A DNA stretch of 64,000 nt. It comes from Pseudomonas bohemica (GTDB lineage: Bacteria > Pseudomonadota > Gammaproteobacteria > Pseudomonadales > Pseudomonadaceae). Below the pieces are notes generated by a model. That model saw only the letters and a list, made by a program, of their open reading frames with translations, ran no database searches and was not told the DNA's origin. Position numbers and translations under genes: made by a program. Shown piece by piece: positions 26,691 to 34,348 of this stretch (position 1 is the first letter of the stretch; each line of letters opens with the position of its first letter). The stretch covers positions 62,001 to 126,000 of the forward strand of contig NZ_NKHL01000112.1 of the NCBI RefSeq assembly GCF_002934685.1. Reading direction: 5' to 3'.

Positions 26691-27614
26691 ATGACTGCTT
26701 TGCACCGCGACACCCAATCCCCTGTTCACATGCAATGGATGGCCGAGACTGCCAACCTCGAACATCTGCGTATCGACGAGCTGATCCTGCCCGGCTCCCA
26801 TAACTCAGGCAGCGATAAACAGTCGCCGAACCTTGGAATTCCCATGGAATATGCGCAGGATGAGGCTCCTCTGGAGCAACTGCGCAACGGCATCCGGGTA
26901 CTCGACCTGCGCGTCCTGCTCGATGATGACCACCCCGAAGGCGACCCCAATCGTTTTCAGCTTTTTCACCTCACATCGTCGGGCAGAACCGTCGCTGTCG
27001 ACATCATCGAAGCGGTTCGAGCGTTCTTCGCCGAACTCGAAAGTTCGGGCGCTCCAGCCCGCGAGATCGTCATTCTCGACTTTCACCAGTTCAAATATTT
27101 CAACGACCAGGCCCACGCTCAACTGCAGGCGCAGCTGTTCAACGAACTCGGCGCGCGGGTGATACCTGATTACCTGCACAGCTGGACGCTGGGGCAACTG
27201 TGGGAATATGAGCCGGGGAGAAACGTGGTCGTATCGTACAATTCCGACCGCGGCGACGAGCCGGGATGGGACGGTGTCACTCAGCGCTGGTCGGGTTCGG
27301 AAATCTTCAATACCAACACCCTCAAGAAGTTCATTGACAAAGTCGCCGAAGAATACAAAGAGCCTTTCTATCTGCGCGCTGTACAGTGCGCCAAGTATTC
27401 ACTGCCCTTACATGCGCCGACCGACCTGAGCCATAAGCTTGACGAATGGTTCGAATCCGTCGACGAAAACAGCTACATCCAGAACTTCTACATCATCAAC
27501 ACCGACTGGACGCTGCGCAGCCATCTGATCGCCAATTGTCGGCACGCCAATGAGATCCGGGGCGCTCGCAAGCTGAGCCATCCTCACGAACACCTGCAAC
27601 CGACACGGCGCTGA
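26691..27614 (+). CDS. PI-PLC X-domain protein (phosphatidylinositol-specific phospholipase C-like)
   Basis: The 307-residue protein starts at MTALHRDTQS with AAGGA upstream. The X-domain core is clear: LPGSHNSG with the general-base His at 37, a GIRVLDLRV strand with the conserved Arg at about 74, and FHLT with the general-acid His at about 93, as in bacterial PI-PLCs (His32/Arg69/His82). C-terminal strands RNVVVSYNSDRG and NFYIINTDWT complete a TIM-like barrel. There is no signal peptide, unlike secreted bacterial PI-PLCs, so it may act inside the cell or be exported another way. Its substrate in Pseudomonas is unknown. Confidence 0.8.
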   Translation: MTALHRDTQSPVHMQWMAETANLEHLRIDELILPGSHNSGSDKQSPNLGIPMEYAQDEAPLEQLRNGIRVLDLRVLLDDDHPEGDPNRFQLFHLTSSGRTVAVDIIEAVRAFFAELESSGAPAREIVILDFHQFKYFNDQAHAQLQAQLFNELGARVIPDYLHSWTLGQLWEYEPGRNVVVSYNSDRGDEPGWDGVTQRWSGSEIFNTNTLKKFIDKVAEEYKEPFYLRAVQCAKYSLPLHAPTDLSHKLDEWFESVDENSYIQNFYIINTDWTLRSHLIANCRHANEIRGARKLSHPHEHLQPTRR

Positions 27615-27615
27615 G

Positions 27616-27933
27616 TCAGCAGCGGGTGATCAAGCCTTGGCGAGCGATGCGCGTCAGATGCCGGATCACCCCTTCGGCGTGTTCGGCAGACGGCGCCTGG
27701 ATGACCGCCAGGTCGAACTGGTCGTTGGCGAAACGTTCGAGGGATTCGTCGACGTCGATGAACTGGATGAGGAACGCATGAGGACCATGCTGGCGGCGCG
27801 GCCAGCCGTCCAGATAACGCAGCAGCGTCGGCTGATGGGCACCGCCCAGCAGGATTTTCGGATTGCGACGGTTGAATTGACTGGCAATAGGGGCCAGGCG
27901 AACGAGGGGGCGCGGGCTGGAGTTGCTGCTCAT
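27616..27933 (-). CDS. Hypothetical protein, small alpha/beta domain
   Basis: This 105-residue soluble protein has an alternating pattern: KILLGGAHQPTLLRYLDGW, HAFLIQFIDVDESLERFAND, FDLAVIQAPSAEHAEGVIRH, then LTRIARQGLITRC at the end. It resembles half of a nucleotide- or SAM-binding fold and could be a shortened member of a Pseudomonas-specific DUF family, which I cannot confirm. It converges on the PI-PLC-like gene with the stops touching. No strong Shine-Dalgarno is visible. Confidence 0.6.
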   Translation of the reverse strand: MSSNSSPRPLVRLAPIASQFNRRNPKILLGGAHQPTLLRYLDGWPRRQHGPHAFLIQFIDVDESLERFANDQFDLAVIQAPSAEHAEGVIRHLTRIARQGLITRC

Positions 27934-28148
27934 AGTGTCGTTTTCTCTGCCTCAGTGTTCCGCTGGGCAGCGGTGAGAGGCAACACCGAACCAGCGCTTT
28001 AGCGGTATTTTGGTGACGTCGTCGACGACACCCGGCGCCCCGCAAGTAGCTGTTTAAATCGGCGCATGAGCGGCATCCTAGAGAAGCTGTGTGGGGATTG
28101 TCAATTGGGAGGGTATTCATCCGGTACGCCGCAGCCCCTGATGTTCGA

Positions 28149-29606
28149 TCAATCCCTCAGTGCCACTTTGCGCGGCGAAGGACTCTCCAGCGAACTGCGC
28201 TCCTGGTCATACGCCAGATAGTACTTGTTCACGCTGTTAACGTAGGTGACCACGCTCATTCCCACCTGCTCCATCGCCACCCGCTCGACCTGAAAGAACC
28301 ACTGATTGGGGTTCAGGCCCTGGCGCCTGGCCTCGGTCCGCATGGCCTGCACCCGCTCAGGCCCAAGGTTGTACGCCGCGAGCGTGAACGCCATACGTTC
28401 GCGCTCGTTGATTCTTGGGCTTGCGAAAAACTTGCGGCGGATCATCGCCAGATACTTGCTCGCGGCCTGCACATTGCCGTCGACGTCATGAATGTTGCCT
28501 ACGCCCACCCGCTGCGCCGCCGAAGGGGTAATCTGCAACAGGCCCGTAGCGCCGCTGCCACCCTGGGCCACCGGATTGAGCGCCGACTCCTTGAACGCCA
28601 GCGCCGCCAGATCCAGCCAGTCCATGTTCTGCGCATCGGCATGGCGTTGCAGGGTCGGTCGCAGGGTTTCGAGACGTTGGCGATCTTCCCGGGCCAGCGG
28701 ATAGTGGACGCGATAGAGGTCCTTGTAGGCTTTCTGGAACACGGCATCCTGATTGGCCGGCGGCTCATAGGTCTGAAGGAACCGGTCAACCGTGGCATGC
28801 AGCATGGTGGCATCCTTGCGCACGAACCAGTTCATGTCGCCCGGATCGCTCAGCGCCAGAGCGCGGTCGACTCGCAGCTTGGGCATGACTCTCGCCCAGC
28901 GCTCGGCAATCGGTTGTTCGACCACAGTCAGGTGATAAATCCCGGCCTGAACCATCTCCAGCACGTCTTCCACCGCAAGACTCGGGTCGACCCATTCGAT
29001 CCTGACCGGCGGCAGTTTGCGCAACGCCAGCTTCTGGTTGAGCTGCACGATGGCGTCGTCAGCCACGCTGCCATTGGCCAGCATCAGCGTACGGCCGGAG
29101 AGCTGTTCCGGGCGCTTGAGCGCGCGCTCGCCACGCACCCCGACCACCACCAGCGGCACATGGCTGACGACCGGTGCGGTGGCATCGACGTATTGGGCGG
29201 CGCTGGCGTCGAGCAGTTCACCGGGAGCGACCACGTCCCCTTCCCCGCGTTGCAGCGCGGCGAGCAGTTGGTCCTTGGCCTTGGGAATCAGCTTGATCGA
29301 GACTTTCTGGCCATCTCGCGCGTGACCATTGAGGTATTTTTCGAAGGCTTGCAGGCGGCGATACTCGACGCCAATCGGCTCGCCCTGCACTTCGCCCGAG
29401 CTGTTGCGGCTCTGGTTGACCAGCACGCGCAGGACTTTGCTGCTGCGAATGGCGGCAAGGTCCCGGATCTGAGTTTTCTTGACGATCACCGGCGGGCCGG
29501 CAGGACGCGGCGTGGCATGGTTCGGGGCATGGCTGGCGTCATGGGCCCAGGCATGGACAGAAACGGGCAACAGGCACAGCAACGAGATCAGCGAGGCTCG
29601 GATCAT
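28149..29606 (-). CDS. MltF-like lytic transglycosylase with periplasmic-binding domain
   Basis: The 485-residue protein has a signal peptide (cleavage near VHAWA). A class-3 solute-binding-like domain (about residues 55-290, VLRVLVNQSRNSSGEVQGEP) precedes an SLT lytic transglycosylase domain from about 320. The catalytic Glu is at 340 in AFKESALNP, followed by GATGLLQITPSAAQRVGV, AASKYLAMI and FTLAAYNLGPERV. This two-domain order is that of MltF, which cleaves peptidoglycan and is allosterically tuned by its binding domain. It lacks a lipobox and so may be soluble in the periplasm, unlike some Mlt enzymes. It stands alone. Confidence 0.88.
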   Translation of the reverse strand: MIRASLISLLCLLPVSVHAWAHDASHAPNHATPRPAGPPVIVKKTQIRDLAAIRSSKVLRVLVNQSRNSSGEVQGEPIGVEYRRLQAFEKYLNGHARDGQKVSIKLIPKAKDQLLAALQRGEGDVVAPGELLDASAAQYVDATAPVVSHVPLVVVGVRGERALKRPEQLSGRTLMLANGSVADDAIVQLNQKLALRKLPPVRIEWVDPSLAVEDVLEMVQAGIYHLTVVEQPIAERWARVMPKLRVDRALALSDPGDMNWFVRKDATMLHATVDRFLQTYEPPANQDAVFQKAYKDLYRVHYPLAREDRQRLETLRPTLQRHADAQNMDWLDLAALAFKESALNPVAQGGSGATGLLQITPSAAQRVGVGNIHDVDGNVQAASKYLAMIRRKFFASPRINERERMAFTLAAYNLGPERVQAMRTEARRQGLNPNQWFFQVERVAMEQVGMSVVTYVNSVNKYYLAYDQERSSLESPSPRKVALRD

Positions 29607-29802
29607 TGACGCTCCGGGAAAATGCCGAAAAAACGGGCTTGAAGTCTGTGTCGGGCAGTCGCGCGAACTGCTTGAGCTGCATGAACATGGCGGCAGCTGG
29701 CAACGTCACAGGGGGCTAATAATTCTAAGCACTTGAGTCTGCTTGTTTTTTATCGCTTCAATCGCTCTGCTATTCTTCTCGGCCTCCGGCCTGAGGTGAA
29801 CC

Positions 29803-30621
29803 ATGCAACTTATCGACATCGGCGTCAATCTTACGAACCCATCCTTCGCCTCCAGGGAGCGCGATGTCCTCGACCGTGCCTACGGGGCAGGTGTGGCTCA
29901 ATTGATCCTCACCGGTACCAGCGTCGAAAGCAGTGAACAGGCCTTGCAGATGTGCCGCCAACTGGACGAAAGCGCTCAGCGATTGTTCAGTACCGCCGGG
30001 GTCCACCCCCATTCGGCGAGCGGTTGGACACAGGACACCGAGCGACAGTTGCAAGCCCTGCTGAAAGAAAAATCGGTGCGCGCAGTCGGTGAATGCGGGC
30101 TGGATTTCAATCGCGATTTCTCGCCTCGCGCACAGCAGGAGAAAGTGCTCGAAGCCCATCTGGCGCTGGCTGTGGCTTTGCAGCTGCCGGTCTTTGTGCA
30201 TGAGCGCGAAGCCGACGAGCGGCTGCTGGCGATCCTGCGCGACTACCGCGATCACCTGCCCGGCGCCGTGGTGCACTGCTTTACCGGGGAAAAACGTGCG
30301 CTGTTCAACTATCTGGATATGGATCTGCACATCGGCATCACGGGTTGGATATGCGACGAACGTCGGGGCACGCACTTGCATCCTCTGGTCCGGGAAATTC
30401 CCAGGGGCCGTCTGATGCTGGAGAGCGATGCGCCCTACCTGTTGCCTCGCAGCCTGCGTCCAAAACCGAAGAACGGCCGAAATGAACCGGCCTATCTGCC
30501 GGAAGTGCTGCGTGAAGTGGCGCTGCATCGCGGCGAGACCCTGGAAGACGTCGCCGCCCACACCACCGCCTGCGCGCGCGCCTTCTTCTCCCTGCCTGCG
30601 CTGGGCGAATCCGTCCTGTAG
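29803..30621 (+). CDS. tatD: TatD-family metal-dependent DNase
   Basis: The 272-residue product follows E. coli TatD along its length: MQLIDIGVNLTNPSF at the start, STAGVHPHSASGW near 65, AVGECGLDFNR with the metal-binding Glu, VFVHEREADERLL, VVHCFTG, and LESDAPYLLPRSLRPKP with the catalytic Asp. TatD is a cytoplasmic 3'-5' exonuclease linked to DNA repair and turnover; despite the name it is not required for Tat export. No tatABC genes are near. It is transcribed just before the chemoreceptor gene but is probably independent. Confidence 0.92.
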   Translation: MQLIDIGVNLTNPSFASRERDVLDRAYGAGVAQLILTGTSVESSEQALQMCRQLDESAQRLFSTAGVHPHSASGWTQDTERQLQALLKEKSVRAVGECGLDFNRDFSPRAQQEKVLEAHLALAVALQLPVFVHEREADERLLAILRDYRDHLPGAVVHCFTGEKRALFNYLDMDLHIGITGWICDERRGTHLHPLVREIPRGRLMLESDAPYLLPRSLRPKPKNGRNEPAYLPEVLREVALHRGETLEDVAAHTTACARAFFSLPALGESVL

Positions 30622-30776
30622 CAGTCCGGCGTGCCAGCGGTGGCGTTTTCAGCAACACCATCGCCGGCCCTCACCGCCCCCATCAAAAGGTGATACAGAT
30701 CAACGCTTGTGTCACGCGCAGCTGAGAAACTAATGGCACCTTGCCTTATCACGTGCAATCACAGAAGAGCTTCCTC

Positions 30777-32096
30777 ATGGGCCGCTGGTTGAGCAATATC
30801 TCGCTGAAATACAAATTCTGGGCGGTGAATGCTGTCGCCTTCTTCGCCATCTTGCTGCTGGTGCTGTACGCGCTGAATCTGGAGCAACAAAGCCGGACCG
30901 AAGATGCCCGAATAGCCGCGCAGGCTCAGGCCCAATTGCTGGCAGCCTGGCCAGCCGGTCAACCGGCGCCGAATATTGCGCAACGTGCAGCTGCGCCCTC
31001 ATTCGATCAGGTACTTGCCGAACACTTCACCCACTACGCCCTCGCCGTTTGCGTACTGATGCTGGCAATGCTCAGCGCCTCGCAGTTGCTGATCCGATTC
31101 CTGCTGACCCACCTCAATACGCTCAAGGACGTGATGCTCCACGTCGAGGCAAGCGGCGATCTTTCGGCGCGGGTTCCCCTGGACAGCGATGATGAAGTCG
31201 GGCAGATGGCCAAGGCGTTCAACGCCATGCAGGCGGGGTATCAGCGCATCGTCGGCACCGTCGCGCAGTCCGCCGCACGGCTGGATAAAGGCGCGGTGTA
31301 TCTGGCCACGGGCATGAGCGATGTGCGTGAGGGCATGCTCGGTCAGCAGAGCGAAACCGATCAGGTGGCGACCGCGATCAACGAAATGACCGCCACGGTC
31401 TACCACATCGCCCAGCACGCCAGTGCCACCCGCGATCAATCACAGAATGCCGATGCGCTGGCAGGCAGCGGCAAGGAGGTGGTGGATCGCGTGCAGACTT
31501 CGATTGCCGGGCTCTCCAGCGGTGTGCAACAGACGGCTGAGATGATTCAGCGCCTGGCCGAGGACAGTCAGAAGATCAACGGCGTGGTCAACGTGATCCA
31601 CAGTATCGCCGAGCAGACTAACCTGCTGGCCCTGAACGCGGCCATCGAAGCGGCGCGAGCCGGGGAAATGGGTCGCGGCTTTGCGGTGGTGGCCGATGAG
31701 GTGCGCAATCTGGCCAAGCGCGTGCAGACCTCCACCGACGAGATCACCACCATGATTTCGGCGCTGCAGGCTGGCACCCGCGACGCCGTGGACTTCATGC
31801 AGGAAAGCTCATACAAGGCCGACGACTGCGTGCAGCGCGCGCAGGAAGCCGGGCAAGCGCTGGCGGCGATCACCGAGGCCGTGGCGCAGATGCGCGAAAG
31901 CAACACGCAGATCGCCGTGGCAGCCCAGCAGCAGAGCCAAGTGGCCGAAGAAATGAATCGCGCGGTGGTGAGCATTCGCGATGTCACCGAGCGCACCGTG
32001 CGCCAGACCGTTGATTCAGCCAGTACCAGCAATGAACTGGCGACGTTGGCCGGGGAGTTGAATATGGCAATAGGACAGTTGAAGGTGCAGGGATAG
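30777..32096 (+). CDS. Methyl-accepting chemotaxis protein with a minimal periplasmic domain
   Basis: This 439-residue protein is started at MGRWLSNISLKYKFW. Two membrane spans (about residues 12-34 and 85-107) enclose only about 50 periplasmic residues, too few for a standard ligand-binding domain. A HAMP domain follows (LTHLNTLKDVMLHVEASGDLS), then a long signalling coiled coil with the hairpin tip EQTNLLALNAAIEAARAGE and GFAVVADEVRNLAKR. No NWETF-type pentapeptide is present at the C-terminus. It should couple to CheA/CheW, but the stimulus is probably sensed through the membrane or a partner protein. Confidence 0.9.
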   Translation: MGRWLSNISLKYKFWAVNAVAFFAILLLVLYALNLEQQSRTEDARIAAQAQAQLLAAWPAGQPAPNIAQRAAAPSFDQVLAEHFTHYALAVCVLMLAMLSASQLLIRFLLTHLNTLKDVMLHVEASGDLSARVPLDSDDEVGQMAKAFNAMQAGYQRIVGTVAQSAARLDKGAVYLATGMSDVREGMLGQQSETDQVATAINEMTATVYHIAQHASATRDQSQNADALAGSGKEVVDRVQTSIAGLSSGVQQTAEMIQRLAEDSQKINGVVNVIHSIAEQTNLLALNAAIEAARAGEMGRGFAVVADEVRNLAKRVQTSTDEITTMISALQAGTRDAVDFMQESSYKADDCVQRAQEAGQALAAITEAVAQMRESNTQIAVAAQQQSQVAEEMNRAVVSIRDVTERTVRQTVDSASTSNELATLAGELNMAIGQLKVQG

Positions 32097-32118
32097 GGTC
32101 TGCTTGCCAACACAAGAC

Positions 32119-32212
32119 CCTGTAGGAGTAGAGCTTTGCAGACGAAGGCGTCAGTCAGATACCGCTGGGGTGAATGACGGACTGCCTTCGTGAGCAAGCT
32201 CACTCCCACAGG
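32119..32212. repeat. REPIN (paired REP of the GTGAGCAAGCTCAC family)
   Basis: A degenerate left arm (CCTGTAGGAGTAGAGCTTTG) faces an intact right arm ending CTTCGTGAGCAAGCTCACTC. It is the same REP family as the tandem array at 13.2-13.9 kb and follows the chemoreceptor stop by about 20 bp. Confidence 0.7.
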
Positions 32213-32380
32213 TTCCGTCGGGGGGATACGAATGGGGTCCCGATCAATCGATTGCGTTCCCCCCTTATCACCTATCGCCTATCGCTGCGATAGCAAACCT
32301 CGATTCGCCCTCATGCGGCGGCAGGCCTATTCTGAACCCATCGAAAACGGTTCTTATTCAGCCTTGAAGAGGTAAGCATC

Positions 32381-32602
32381 ATGCCCAAGTTCATTTCCAA
32401 CCTGCACCTCGACGACTTCTTCTGCGCCGCGAACAAATCCGGGCTGTCGTCGAATCTGGTCTTGTCGTCGCTGGCGTTCCCGCTGTCTATCGTCTCTGGT
32501 CTGCTGTTGCTCGACGGCGCGCTAAGCGCCAGCCTCACCTCAGCCGGTATCGGCATTCTGGGGTTGATCGCGGTGCAGGCCATCAAAGCCCGAGGCCAGT
32601 AA
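32381..32602 (+). CDS. Small membrane protein of unknown function
   Basis: The 73-residue protein has a polar, aromatic start (MPKFISNLHLDDFFCAANKSG) and then two hydrophobic segments (LVLSSLAFPLSIVSGLLLL and ASLTSAGIGILGLIAVQA), consistent with a two-span inner-membrane protein. A possible AAGAGG lies upstream of the ATG. A hairpin (GCCCGAG / CTCGGGC, 32588-32612) overlaps its stop. I do not recognise the family. Confidence 0.6.
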   Translation: MPKFISNLHLDDFFCAANKSGLSSNLVLSSLAFPLSIVSGLLLLDGALSASLTSAGIGILGLIAVQAIKARGQ

Positions 32603-32612
32603 GGTCTCGGGC
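32588..32612. terminator. GC-rich hairpin at the stop of the small membrane protein gene
   Basis: Perfect 7-bp arms GCCCGAG and CTCGGGC flank an 11-base loop that includes the stop codon. There is no T-run, so it may be a Rho-dependent or mRNA-end structure, or serve the convergent thioesterase gene as well. Confidence 0.35.
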
Positions 32613-32652
32613 GGCATCGCAAGCCAAACCGCCACACACCGAAAGCTCCCCC

Positions 32653-33447
32653 TCAACCGAACACGGTCACCGTCTGCCGACTGATCGCGACCAGTTCCCC
32701 ATCCGGCGCCCACAACGCTGCAGCAACATGGCCATAGCCATCGCGGGCATGCTCGATCACCGCGCGGTATTGGGTCCAATCATGGGTCGTCATCGCAGGC
32801 AGGGGCTGCACGAATTCAATGGACCAGGTCAACGAACTGCCGGGCGCTGGCTTGCTCAGATGTGGCAGCACGGCTGGCGGCCAGGTGTCGACCAACGCCA
32901 ACAGATGCGCCTCGGTCAGCCTCTCCTCCACAACATCATGCAACCGCGCATAGCCGCCGATGGCGGGCGACTTGGTGTTGCTGTACGGCAACCCACCCAA
33001 GGCCCAGCGCATGTCGATGTAACGCAGGTATTCGGGCATCACGCCGGGAATGAAGGGAAAATCCGGCACCTCATCCACTGGCTTGAACGAGGGTGCAGGT
33101 TCGGCGGCCACGGCAATCATCGATTCGCGCGGGGCGCCAAAACTGCCCTGGATCAGCGTCACGGTCTCACCATTCTGCACGGCGCGTCCCAGAACCTGGC
33201 TGACCGCCTTGCCCTCGCGAAGCATTTGCACCTCGAACGAAATCGGCACATCGATGGCTGGCGGGCCGATGAAGGAAATGGCCAATGAACGGACCGGCCG
33301 GTCTGCCGCCACCTTCGCGCGCATGGCCTCCAATTGCAGGGCCGCCATCAGGCCGCCGAAACAGGAGCGGCCCTGAGACCACGACGCAGGAATCGTCACG
33401 GCCTGGGGGTTATCGCGAACAGCGTCGAGCAATTGGGAAAATGTCAT
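32653..33447 (-). CDS. Double-hotdog acyl-CoA thioesterase family protein
   Basis: I start this 264-residue protein at MTFSQLLDAV, six bases after GGAG; a GTG two codons upstream is possible. The N-terminal hotdog half includes WSQGRSCFGGLMAALQLEAM and VRSLAISFIGPP. The C-terminal half includes SLTWSIEFVQPLP and the strand GHVAAALWAPDGELVAISRQTV. This is the TesB-like/acyl-CoA thioesterase fold that hydrolyses medium- to long-chain acyl-CoA. The exact substrate is not visible. It is a single gene. Confidence 0.82.
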   Translation of the reverse strand: MTFSQLLDAVRDNPQAVTIPASWSQGRSCFGGLMAALQLEAMRAKVAADRPVRSLAISFIGPPAIDVPISFEVQMLREGKAVSQVLGRAVQNGETVTLIQGSFGAPRESMIAVAAEPAPSFKPVDEVPDFPFIPGVMPEYLRYIDMRWALGGLPYSNTKSPAIGGYARLHDVVEERLTEAHLLALVDTWPPAVLPHLSKPAPGSSLTWSIEFVQPLPAMTTHDWTQYRAVIEHARDGYGHVAAALWAPDGELVAISRQTVTVFG

Positions 33448-33547
33448 GGGCACTCCATGTGGCTCACAAGAAACATTCCCCGGATCTTAGCGATACCTCA
33501 TTCGCCGAACAGCGCCCATAACTGCCATTCCTGCGGCCTGTTCGGGA

Positions 33548-34327
33548 TCAATGGGGCGAGGGGTCGCCGAAGCAGGCCTGAAACAGCTGATCCAGCGCCT
33601 TGTCCGATTTTTCCTCGGCCCGCAGGATCCCCAGTTCCCATCCGGCAACGCAGGGTGCAAGGTCCGACTGATGTTCGGCCTGAGCCAACCACTGCAAATG
33701 ATCGTGCCAATCGCCCAGCGCGCCTTGCGCCGACTTGAGCCGTTTCTGCATGCCCTTGGGTTGATGACTGAGTTCGGGATAGGCCTCGGCCGCGTAGCGC
33801 ACGCGCTTGATCAGCAAACGCAGGCGGTGACGATCGTGTGCGGGATCGATCATGGCCTCGCGCAGTTTCTTCCATTGTTTGTCCATGCGTTTTTCGACGC
33901 GCTGACGCAGCTTCTTCAGCAGGCCATGACGCTGTTGAGCGCGCAGAAACGAGGGCAACTGATCCAGCACCCCGAACAGACGGTTCAGCTCGGCGGACGT
34001 CGCGACCTCGGGGCAGGCGGAATCCAGATGTTGAGCGCGTTTGGCCGCAGCCTGATCCAGCCCCTGAGTGGTCAGAAACAAAGCCAGTACCTGCATGTCG
34101 CGCAGTGGCGTGGTCAGATCGCCCACTCCTTTGGCCGCCTCCTCGACCTGATCCATTCCCGGCAGCCCGCGCAATGGCCGCAGCACGCTTCGCAAGCGCC
34201 GGACAGTGGTGCGCAGATCGTGCAGCGCCTCGCTGTCGGTAGACGCCGCCAGGCGGGCATAACAGGCCAATAGCTTGACATTGAGACTGATAATCTCGGC
34301 GATCAGGTGATCGACCATGGCAGACAT
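33548..34327 (-). CDS. CHAD-domain protein (polyphosphate-associated)
   Basis: The 259-residue protein starts at MSAMVDHLIAE, preceded by AAGGAG seven bases upstream (better than an ATG six codons earlier). It is nearly all helical with the CHAD pattern of conserved basic residues: EALHDLRTTVRRLRSVLRPL near residue 35 and HRLRLLIKRVRYAAEAYPEL near 165. CHAD domains bind polyphosphate through these Arg/Lys/His residues. The gene begins 21 bp after the tgpA stop, so it is probably the last gene of the moxR operon. The link to that system is unexplained. Confidence 0.85.
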   Translation of the reverse strand: MSAMVDHLIAEIISLNVKLLACYARLAASTDSEALHDLRTTVRRLRSVLRPLRGLPGMDQVEEAAKGVGDLTTPLRDMQVLALFLTTQGLDQAAAKRAQHLDSACPEVATSAELNRLFGVLDQLPSFLRAQQRHGLLKKLRQRVEKRMDKQWKKLREAMIDPAHDRHRLRLLIKRVRYAAEAYPELSHQPKGMQKRLKSAQGALGDWHDHLQWLAQAEHQSDLAPCVAGWELGILRAEEKSDKALDQLFQACFGDPSPH

Positions 34328-34348
34328 TCGCGACTCCTTATTCATTCA

